Assembly (NCBI GenBank): GCA_004369085.1
Contig: ML210250.1
Span: forward strand, 1-13,339
Direction of reading: 5' to 3'
Origin: Coprinopsis marcescibilis
Taxonomy: Eukaryota > Basidiomycota > Agaricomycetes > Agaricales > Psathyrellaceae
Length of the DNA: 13,339 nucleotides
Position numbers and translations under genes: made by a program. Below are positions 6,913-13,339 of the stretch, piece by piece (within the stretch, counting starts at the first letter, position 1; each line of letters opens with the position of its first letter). The notes under the pieces are model-generated. The model saw only the letters and a program-made list of their open reading frames with translations, did no database searches and was not told where the DNA came from.

Positions 6913-8322
6913 TTATACATCCCCTCTACTCTTCTTGCTGCAGTCCAGCCCCCTCACCACCTCAATCAGCTCTGTCTCGAAGTCATCAAACGCAATGGTC
7001 GTCGACCGTCCCTTCAACTTCCTCTTGAACCACCTTGTGTACCCTTCTGGCACCCCCCTCAACCACATGTCATGTATCAACACTGGTACCACCACACTTG
7101 GAAAAGCACTTTTCACGTCCAGGAACATGGCCACAACCGCCATCTTCTTTCTCCACTTAGCCTTCACAAAGTCCATCAGGACATGTAGCAAGTCTGTTGT
7201 CGCCTGCCCTGCTCTCCCTCCAAACTGGTTTGCAGGTAGCAGCCCCTGCTTCTCCACCTCCTTCATGATTGCATTGCATACACATGCTGCTAGTATCTTT
7301 GCCATTGTGTCCATAAGCGCAATCGGCCGGTACGATCCTGCCAGCCCGTAATCTGTTCTCCCTGGCTTCCTGAGCACCACTGTCCTGGATAGCTTCCACC
7401 TTGCTGGGTAGTGGTTGGTTTCGAATGTTGCCTGAAAAATCGGTCCCAAGAACGGCACAAGCACCCCAGGATTGTGCGTAAACACCGTGTTGGCTACTCC
7501 ATTGGGTCCTGGGGCCTTGTATGGGCTGATCATCTTGATGACTGCTCTGATATCATGGTTGTTGATCCTCTTGACCTCAAATCTCGGCGCGTCGTAAGTC
7601 ACCTCCCCAAAGCTGGGCAGTGGGGATGGGTTCTCCTTGAAGAACGCCTGGTGGAAGATCCTACCCTTCTTTTTATTGTCCTCCACCTTGTACCTCACCC
7701 CTTCCCTCTCTTCCTTCAATGCTGGGATCCTTGTTCTCCCTCCATCATTGGCGTCCACCTTGATGAACTTGTGAACATCCCGCATGGTGCCCTCCGCCAC
7801 CCCTTCCAGGAACTCCTCCCAACAACGCAGTTTCATCTCCCGTATCTCCTTTGCGTACAGTCTCCCCAGATCCTCCAGATCCTCATGTATCGGGTGTGCA
7901 GGTGTATACCTCCACTGCTTTGCTTTCTCCGCCATTCTCCTCATCTCCTTCCTCCTCTCTCCCAACTCTTTTGACCACCATATCTTCTGCCCACCACCTG
8001 GCCTCCTCACAGGCACCACCTCCTTTATTACCTTCATCATCACCTCCTCCAGTCTCTCCACCACCCTCTCCAGTTCCCCTGTTGTTCTCAGCTCCCTCGG
8101 CTCCCCCAGCCCCTTCAGCTCCTTCCTCAACTGCTTCCCAAATCTCTCCCAATCTGTTGCCCTGAAGTCAGGCTTTGGTTTCTCCTCCCAGTGATCAACC
8201 GATACATCCAGCTCCATGGCGATAGGCGAGTGATCTGCCTTTGGCACCGTGTTGTCCAGCACCTTGCATTGCACCAGTTTGTCAATATATACCTCTGACA
8301 CAAACACGTTGTCGGGACATGT
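6913..8322 (-). pseudogene. LINE ORF2 reverse transcriptase, missing catalytic motifs B and C
   Basis: In frame with the endonuclease part but separated from it by TAG 8325-8323. Numbered from 8307, the end of the endonuclease is seen first (D25-H26 in KADHSPIAME). Then come a basic linker with WWSKEL, RT motif 1 (KAPGPNGVANTVF), motif 2 (GSYRPIALMDTMAKI), a QFGGRAGQATTDLL block, and palm motif A with the catalytic D397 in AMFLDVKSAFPS. After FDDFETELIEVVRGLD, where the family continues with a QGxPLSP motif and then YxDD, the sequence jumps within a few codons to material from beyond YxDD and hits TAA 6915-6913. The other two catalytic aspartates are therefore absent and no polymerase activity is possible. 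Confidence 0.85.
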
Positions 8323-8943
8323 CTAGTTCCCTTTCGAGTTCCGTAGCATCGGGATCCCCTTGGGTAGTGCCATCTCCAGCCCCCACTCCGCCGTCATCTC
8401 TATCAGCTGCTTTGCATCGTCCAGATTCCTCCCTGTGAACAACCTCTGATCCTCATCCCTATCCCACATGGGGTGGTGTCTGTTGAAGTCGCCCACCCAT
8501 ACGTCCATGAGACATCCGCCCCCTTCCAAGCCTAGCTTCCACGCCCGCCTCCTTAGGTGCCTCTGCATCACTGCCAGCATCCAATTGTGTTCACAGGCAT
8601 TGTAAATGTTGTATACAAACACCGTGAGCCCCTCAGACTTCACCTTAACTGCCACCACATCCTTCGATTCCACGTTCATCCTCTCCCAGCTCCCCGTCAC
8701 CATCCTCTTGTGCACCATGATTATGGCCCTGTATTTCTTCCCCTCTCCCAATTCCACCGATGGTCTCACCACCGTCCACGTCCGTAAAGCCCTTGTCGTC
8801 ATCCAAAAATCCCAGTGTGGTTCCTGTATACACAGGATGTCGTACTTGTCTTCCACCGTGTTGATGAACGCCAGCTGTGCCTCTAATGACTTGTGCAGTT
8901 TCTGCTGGTACACTCTAAGCCGCTTCCCTGATGTTTCAGTCAT
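8323..8943 (-). pseudogene. LINE ORF2 N-terminus: AP-type endonuclease
   Basis: ATG at 8943-8941 is the first in frame after an upstream TGA. The APE-like nuclease that nicks the target DNA is recognised by E41 in DILCIQEPHW, the NIYN block (112-115) and the GDFNRHHPMWD motif (151-161). The final D-H pair lies past the stop, at the start of the next segment. The usual asparagine of the first motif (QQNL in relatives) reads lysine here (K15 in VYQQKLHKS), which would probably harm catalysis if the alignment is right. The frame is cut by TAG 8325-8323, after which the same frame continues with PDNVFVSE, a normal part of the domain, so the stop is a secondary mutation. Confidence 0.85.
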
Positions 8944-8998
8944 CGTGTTCCATGGTGGTGTTGGCCCTATTCAATCTGTTCATCCCCTCCCTCGGTGT

Positions 8999-9256
8999 TC
9001 AGAATTGCTCCATGGTCATCTGTGTGTGGTGTGACATGGCTGACATTGCAGACATCCTGCCATTTTGCAGTCCTGTTTTTCTCCCTTGTTTCCTGACCTC
9101 CCCCTCTTCCTCCTCCTCCCCCTCTTCCTCCTCCTCCTCCTCCTCCTCCTCTCCTTCCTTCCTCCCCCCCTCTTCTCCCAGCCCAACTCCCGTTCCTCGA
9201 TGCTCCTTCCCTTTCAATGTTTCCTTCTCCCTTTTCTTCTGCTTCTCTATTCCCTG
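8999..9256 (-). other. Possible ORF1 C-terminal extension past TGA, glutamate-rich
   Basis: The ORF1 frame continues open for 85 codons after TGA 9259-9257, ending at TGA 9001-8999, only 55 bases before the ORF2 ATG. It is lysine/arginine-rich, then has an almost pure glutamate/glycine run encoded by a (GAG)n tract. If the TGA is a mutated CGA, this was the native C-terminus; if not, it is an intergenic spacer with a microsatellite. Frame continuity and the short distance to ORF2 favour the first reading only modestly. Confidence 0.35.
9099..9152. repeat. (CTC)n / (GAG)n microsatellite
   Basis: Imperfect CTC repeats on the plus strand inside the LINE, between ORF1 and ORF2. On the minus strand they read as glutamate codons in the ORF1 frame and glycine codons in another frame. 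Confidence 0.8.
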
Positions 9257-10894
9257 TCACATTCTTGTCACTGCCTCTCCGGTATACAACTCTTCCCCTC
9301 CCTCTCCCTTGTCCATCGTTCCAGCCCTGTTATTCCATCCTCTATTGTTGTACATCCCTGCACCTTTTTCCCCCTGTCTCCTCCCCCCCTTGTCCCCATT
9401 CCCAGCCCATGTTGCCCAGGTGTCCTGCTCCTGCGTTGGGTACAACTGGAAACCCAACTCAGGCTGTCTCTCCACCATCTCCCTCCTTTGCTGCATCCAT
9501 TCTGGACATGTGCGATCTGAAGCCACATGTTTATCAGGCTGTCCTGACTCCCCACAGCTTACATACCTGTATTCCTCTGGTCCCACCTTGCACACCCTTG
9601 TCTCATGGCCGATGCTGGCACAACTACCACAAACGGGATTGGCGCTTTTGCACCTTTTCACCTCACAGGCATTCCTCCCCACCATCTGGCACCAATAACA
9701 TCGTTGCGGCTCCGGCTCTGGTTTCGTCGCACCTATACATGCCCCCTCCAGCCTAAGCCCTTTCTCGATAATCCTATTGTCTGTCGTGGCTTCCATCACC
9801 GCGATGGTCATGTGGGCCAACTTCTGGCTTGGATTCCAATACAACGGGGCCCTCCTCCATCTCCCGTCCATGATGACCCCTGCCTGCATGTTGTTCTCTC
9901 CTTCCAGTGTGCGGTACAGCTCCTGCTCGCAGTGTAGCCACGTCATGGGCACATGCCTCACCTCCACCTTGTATCCTCGGCCCGACACTGTGGCCTTCTC
10001 CCCAAACAACCCTGCCAATGCTTTTTGAATCTCTTCTGTCCTCATCCACTTTGCCCCCTCCCTACTGTTCACCTCCAGCTGCACCCCCCCTTTGGGAAGC
10101 CTCGTCACCGTCACAGAATGTGTCCCTTCCTCTGCCGTTCCCAACGACTGCAGCGCAGTGTTGGCCTTTGCCACCATCTCTTTCGCTGACATTTTCTCCC
10201 CCCCCTCCTCCCCTACTCCGTCCACCACCACCTGGCGGTCCCTCCTCTCAATCCTTGCAGCAATCTCCCTCTCTGCCTGCACCTCCGCCCCCGACTTTCC
10301 TGGAGCCAAGCCGACAATCTCTGCATATGTCTCCCTCCTTGTACCCCCTCCACCTGCCACCTTCGCTTCCATTTCTCCCATCCTTGTCCGGATCTCTTTG
10401 CACGTTGTGGAAATCAACCTCAGGATTTCCCCTAGGTCCACCCTCAGTGCCGTGTCCGTGGTCTCCACCACCTCCTTCACCATCTCTGCCACCTCTCCTG
10501 CCAACACACCCTTCTTCGCATTCTGCTCTGCCTGAGCTATCAGCAGAACCAGCACCCTGATGTCCAGAAATGCCTCCTTGCTCCACTTGTGGTGTTTCCC
10601 TAGCAACAACAGGATCATCAACATCCCTGTCATGTCCATGTCCTCCACCCCCGTTCCCTCTGCAATCCATCCCTCGACTCCCTTGAACCTGTCCAGCGCT
10701 GTGTCTATGCCTGCAATATCTTCCACCACCTTTGCCTCTCTCTCTGCCATGTTGGACCCACTGGCCCTCGTCACTCTACCTCCCCCTCCTGGTGTTGGCT
10801 GTGACGTCGGTGTCATGCTGCCCCCCTTTTTCAACCCGTTCGAAATTTTGTGCATCTCCAGTGTCATGCTTTTGTGTGGCACTGGTGCCTCCAT
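9257..10894 (-). CDS. LINE ORF1: gag-like nucleic-acid-binding protein
   Basis: 545 codons, ATG 10894-10892, TGA 9259-9257. The N-terminal 50 residues are disordered (proline/glycine-rich). Residues 55-180 are helical with coiled-coil character (EREAKVVEDI, then leucine-rich MLMILLLLG and EILRLISTTCKEI). Residues 258-375 look like the RRM-like domain of LINE ORF1 proteins (VTVTRLPKGGVQLEV, then KVEVRHVPMTW). Zinc knuckles follow at 399-463: a degenerate first one (CYWC near 399-402), a canonical C-x2-C-x4-H-x4-C (CGSCASIGHETRVC, 422-435) and a third ending DRTCP. Such proteins coat the element RNA and assemble the RNP in which ORF2 works. The reading frame has no visible break within these domains, unlike ORF2. 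It may originally have extended past the TGA. Confidence 0.8.
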   Translation of the reverse strand: MEAPVPHKSMTLEMHKISNGLKKGGSMTPTSQPTPGGGGRVTRASGSNMAEREAKVVEDIAGIDTALDRFKGVEGWIAEGTGVEDMDMTGMLMILLLLGKHHKWSKEAFLDIRVLVLLIAQAEQNAKKGVLAGEVAEMVKEVVETTDTALRVDLGEILRLISTTCKEIRTRMGEMEAKVAGGGGTRRETYAEIVGLAPGKSGAEVQAEREIAARIERRDRQVVVDGVGEEGGEKMSAKEMVAKANTALQSLGTAEEGTHSVTVTRLPKGGVQLEVNSREGAKWMRTEEIQKALAGLFGEKATVSGRGYKVEVRHVPMTWLHCEQELYRTLEGENNMQAGVIMDGRWRRAPLYWNPSQKLAHMTIAVMEATTDNRIIEKGLRLEGACIGATKPEPEPQRCYWCQMVGRNACEVKRCKSANPVCGSCASIGHETRVCKVGPEEYRYVSCGESGQPDKHVASDRTCPEWMQQRREMVERQPELGFQLYPTQEQDTWATWAGNGDKGGRRQGEKGAGMYNNRGWNNRAGTMDKGEGGEELYTGEAVTRM

Positions 10895-10950
10895 AGTATC
10901 AGAACTAAGTAGATATGTATTCCAGGCTTTCTATAATACTCTCCCCCCCA

Positions 10951-11075
10951 GTCAAGAAACCACCTAGGACTAAAAATTTGTCCTTGGTGGCTGTGCCTGG
11001 TGATGGTAAGAGATCAAGCCTTGTCGTTTTCTTCTCTTATCTTTAGAAGGTGACTGTAATGCAACGGAACTCTGA
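10951..11075 (+). other. Possible exon-intron-exon remnant at the right LINE border
   Basis: Directly beyond the supposed LINE 5' end, a plus-strand frame from 10951 reads VKKPPRTKNLSLVAVPGD. It meets a good donor (gtaaga at 11006), and after an acceptor (ctttag ending at 11046, intron 41 nt) continues in phase to a TGA at 11073-11075. This looks like the end of a host coding region cut by the LINE, but I recognise no family and 41 nt is short for an intron. Confidence 0.28.
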
Positions 11076-11226
11076 GCTGACAGCAAGTGTACACAGCAAG
11101 AGAACTGGTCCACACTTCAGAAGAGAACATCCTGTCTGGGTCGCCATGCGCTTCGAGGACTGGTTCTCCTGTCCTACAAACATTTTGCAGCAGTCCCGTT
11201 TGAAGGTCTTAGGATGCAGAGTGTAG
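11059..11226 (+). other. Short unrecognised open frame
   Basis: 55 codons from ATG 11059 to TAG 11224-11226, overlapping the preceding candidate in another frame. It contains RREHPVWVAMRFEDWF and no recognised motif. It is reported only because nothing else explains this stretch; chance is a fair explanation. Confidence 0.15.
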
Positions 11227-11727
11227 CTTTTTGTGCTGCCATTTGAAAAGTGTGTGTAATTTCTATTTCGTTTTTGGGACTCTGTATTCGAGATTGGCAG
11301 TTCTCTGCCCAGCTTTAACTCGTAAGTCGCACAGCACTTTTGCCTTCATTTTCCAATGCCAATTTTGGATGTTTCTATGTTTCATTGCAAGTGCTGTCGG
11401 TGCGTCATGGAGCAGGATGATGCCATAATTGAATCACCTTGCTTCCATTTGTAATTTTGCTGCTGCTATTTGTTTTGACAGATGTTTTGTTAATGTCATA
11501 CTTCAGGTTCTACTAGTATTCCATGCACATCCTATTTTAGTGAGGCCTACAACCTTGAGCATTACGAACGGCAAAGCACGCATTCAATTCTCCTCAAAAC
11601 CATGCCTCAACAATCAATTACATTTTGGATCTGGCGGAATTGCAGGTTAGTTTGACAGAGGACCTGACTAGCAACGCTGCTTGGCCTGTATTGATTTTGC
11701 TTCTTCGCTTGCATCCACCTTATTTGA
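11227..11727. other. No feature recognised
   Basis: Ordinary-looking AT-balanced sequence. A plus-strand frame at 11429-11650 (73 codons) ends near a GTTAGT that could be a splice donor (11646), but its translation resembles nothing I know and no upstream acceptor is persuasive. Confidence 0.3.
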
Positions 11728-12232
11728 ATTGTCTCTACCTCGCATGCTGACTCCATTGTTATCTATCTCCTAAAAACTTCGACCTTTGATTGTGCCTACA
11801 TTATTCAAAATACTACGCGCACTGAAATCATTGACTCGGAGTTGATGGAAAAGCTTCCTCAAGCCGAGAAGTCGGAGAAGGACCAACATTGCGGCGCAGC
11901 CATCGTGTATATCAATTCATCTCTAACCAATGCCAACCCTTAAAGAACGTAAATTCTCCTTTAAAGCAATGGCACAACAAAATCAAAAGTTTCCTGACTC
12001 TCCGATTCAGCAACCTCAAGCACACCACTCTGCAAAGACTTTCAAGGCGAACTTGAAGCTACTGCTGGCACATCCTTGATCTTTTCCACTCTGGTACATG
12101 CTCAATATCAACCTCGATGACAAGGCTGTCACCACTTCAACTCGACCCAGACTGGGATGCGACCTGGGTCCTGAAGCGTTCAACATTTTATGTCAAGTTT
12201 TAGTTTTGGAATTCCTGTTACTTATTTGCTAG
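11728..12232 (+). pseudogene. Unrecognised protein-like remnant in two overlapping frames
   Basis: The first frame is open from 11728 (after TGA 11725-11727) to TAA 11941-11943 and reads protein-like (for example ELMEKLPQAEKSEKDQHCG). A second frame starts at ATG 11930 (MPTLKERKFSFKAMAQQNQ), meets one TGA at 12077-12079, then stays open in the same frame to TAG 12230-12232 (including PLWYMLNINLDDKAV and PRLGCDLGPEAFNIL). One frameshift and one C-to-T stop would account for the breaks if this is one decayed gene. I cannot assign a family; two neighbouring exons are also possible. Confidence 0.25.
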
Positions 12233-12554
12233 TTTGACATCAAGCTTCAAGCTTTATGATGTAGTAGTAAGTACATTAGCAACATTGCTTAATACTACTC
12301 CCCTACAAGCTGGCTAGTAGTACTACAAATAACAATACTGACTTGGATAGCACACAAATAGTACTATCAAGTGCAGAGAGAGTTGGCACATGATCTACCA
12401 GTACTACGGTGCCTGCTAAAAGATTCGCTAGTGCGGGCAGCGGTGGTGTCGCTGTCATGACAGTGGCATGGTCGTACTGCTTGACCACAGAGACAATTAC
12501 AGCCCAGGCTTGCTCCACCAGTATGACTCGGACTTTTCCATCCACTGCAGGTTC
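12233..12554. other. No gene recognised; minus-strand open frame of doubtful meaning
   Basis: A minus-strand frame at 12545-12303 (80 codons) is hydrophobic at its C-terminus (leucine/valine-rich) and preceded by VILVEQAWAVIVSVVKQYD, but matches nothing I know. On the same strand tgtaggggagtag at about 12307-12295 resembles the polypurine tract of an LTR retrotransposon, without supporting LTR ends or an integrase or RT domain. Confidence 0.25.
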
Positions 12555-12811
12555 ATGAAGGGCAGGCCAGCGGAAATCAAGAAGCTAGTATCCATTCCCA
12601 AATCCCCCCAGCTGCGTTGAATCAGCATTGAATATCTCTGCCAGCTTGAGGTGAGTCTCTATACGCTGCTTGAAAGCAAGTATTTTAAAATTCTTAATAA
12701 TCCTTCTCTACCCTGCAGATATGCCTAGCTTCAAGATGGATTGTGAAGATGAATTTGAGCCCAATGCGGCATTTCCAAGCATGAGTACTTTACACTGGCC
12801 CACGGGTGTAC
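12555..12811 (+). pseudogene. Possible two-exon gene fragment, leucine-rich-repeat-like
   Basis: From ATG 12555 a frame reads MKGRPAEIKKLVSIPKSPQLR, then TGA 12618-12620, then in the same frame ISIEYLCQLE up to a good donor (gtgagt at 12651). The acceptor is ctgcag ending at 12718 (68-nt intron), and the frame continues ICLASRWIVKM and soon stops. The spacing of leucines and the phrase SPQLR-ISIEYLCQLE recall leucine-rich repeats of fungal F-box proteins, but the fragment is too short to be sure. Confidence 0.2.
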
Positions 12812-12900
12812 ATACACTCCTCGTACACTCCTCGCACACATATTGTACACAACATGGACACAGTGCAGACACAACATGAACACAGCTTATGCACTATATA

Positions 12901-13120
12901 TCCACTCCTCATACACTCCTCGTACACTCCTCGTACACTCCTCATACACTCCTCATACACTCCTCGTACACTCCTCATACACTCCTCATACACTCCTCAT
13001 ACACTCCTCATACACTCCTTGTATACTCCTCATACACTCCTCATACACTCCTCGTATACTCCTCATACACTCCTCGTATACTCCTCATATACTCCTTATA
13101 CACTCCTTATACACTCCTCA
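12901..13120 (+). repeat. 11-bp minisatellite, 20 units
   Basis: Exactly 20 units of 11 bp, consensus tacactcctYR, in perfect register from 12901 to 13120, with looser related sequence upstream (12809-12837). The last two bases read CA in 12 units, CG in 5, TA in 2 and TG in 1. A second variable point is tacact/tatact. All of these differences are transitions. Because 11 is not a multiple of 3, all three plus-strand frames read the same cycling serine/threonine/tyrosine-rich peptide; these frames are by-products of the repeat. Confidence 0.92.
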
Positions 13121-13339
13121 TCCACTTCATAGTCATAACATGAATACTTCATAGAAATTCAATCTAGAGACTTGGTGAAAATATCTTGTATCAATATACA
13201 AGTACATATGAATAATACAATAAAGCAAAACAACTACTATACAGTTTATACATGACTTGTGAGAACAAATCTTCCTCTCTTTCCACCAACACCAGCTTGC
13301 TAGACTCACAAATAGCCAGCCAACTGTCAGCTAATTTCT
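13121..13339. other. No feature recognised at the right end
   Basis: AT-rich sequence without an open frame of note. It could be the beginning of another repeat or of a gene running out of the window, but nothing supports a specific call. Confidence 0.4.

Larger units (their letters stand above)
5020..10949 (-). mobile_element. Tad1-type non-LTR retrotransposon (LINE), nearly full length, inactive
   Basis: On the minus strand the order is a short 5' leader (10949-10895), ORF1 with RNA-binding zinc knuckles (10894-9257, perhaps to 8999), then ORF2 with AP endonuclease, reverse transcriptase, RNase H and a terminal CCHC motif (8943-5114), then a short 3' UTR with a T-rich tail (repeats of ctttttat near 5020-5045). 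This order and the presence of RNase H fit the Tad1/I group of LINEs that is common in fungi. The 5' end is placed at a run of seven G (plus strand C 10943-10949) because sequence beyond it looks like foreign exon DNA; this is a guess. No convincing target-site duplication was found. ORF2 has multiple breaks and a deletion in the palm, so this copy cannot make an active polymerase. The plus-strand frames opposite it are shadows of its purine-rich coding strand. Confidence 0.9.

Noticed and set aside
5085..10967. Many long plus-strand proline/serine/leucine-rich open frames across the LINE
   Set aside because: They are antisense shadows of the purine-rich LINE coding strand, which has recognisable domains in order.
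4987..11010. atggtaag at 4987-4994 and 11003-11010 as a target-site duplication of the LINE
   Set aside because: Only 8 bp, found by scanning wide windows, and it would place the 5' end inside sequence that looks like a host splice site; expected by chance often enough.
12295..12545. LTR retrotransposon remnant suggested by tgtaggggagtag on the minus strand
   Set aside because: No LTR pair, primer-binding site, integrase or reverse transcriptase blocks were seen; a short purine tract alone is not enough.
12901..13120. CRISPR array
   Set aside because: Contiguous 11-bp units with no spacers, in a fungal context.
12806..13154. Three plus-strand frames encoding a repeated histidine/serine/tyrosine peptide, and one minus-strand frame
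   Set aside because: Produced by the 11-bp repeat, whose period is not a multiple of three, so all frames give the same cycling peptide; no gene context.

Overview
The window looks like nuclear DNA of a basidiomycete fungus, most likely an agaricomycete; species cannot be told. Grounds: (1) a decayed multi-exon gene at the left end with short GT-AG introns (46-61 nt) encodes a multi-pass membrane protein of a type very common in mushroom-forming fungi (blocks resembling DGVIIYRCWLVWA and IIIESASIYT); (2) the middle is a Tad1-type non-LTR retrotransposon; (3) the rest is repeat-rich, gene-poor DNA. I see no gene that looks intact and functional by host standards, and no rRNA, tRNA or CRISPR array.

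Layout. 1-550: no confident gene, one long proline-rich open frame. 552-1725 (+): seven-exon membrane-protein pseudogene, broken by a one-base frameshift and an in-frame TGA. 1824-4632: a large imperfect palindrome. Its left arm (1824-2705) and right arm (3990-4632) are inverted copies of one module: an array of 22-bp units, a core of about 330-360 bp, and a second array of 22-bp units. They flank a 1.28-kb unrelated spacer with a (TTGG)n microsatellite. 4633-5012: flank with a third copy of the module-end motif and a perfect 9-bp hairpin. About 5020-10949 (-): one nearly full-length LINE of the Tad1 group, with ORF1 (coiled coil, RRM-like fold, zinc knuckles) and ORF2 (AP endonuclease, reverse transcriptase, RNase H, CCHC). 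ORF2 is dead: stop codons, frameshifts, and a deletion that removed the polymerase palm motifs B and C, including the catalytic YxDD. 10950-12800: unrecognised sequence with several exon-like open fragments. 12901-13120: a perfect-period 11-bp minisatellite of 20 units. 13121-13339: nothing recognised.

How it fits together: this is a transposon-rich, probably silenced locus. The best signal is structural. The 22-bp arrays of the palindrome and the unrelated 11-bp array all vary at fixed dinucleotide sites that show CG, TG, CA and TA, exactly the four states left when a methylated CpG decays by C-to-T change on either strand. The palindromic module itself (inverted 22-bp arrays around a conserved core, no transposase visible) resembles a foldback-type or non-autonomous element that I cannot match to a named family.
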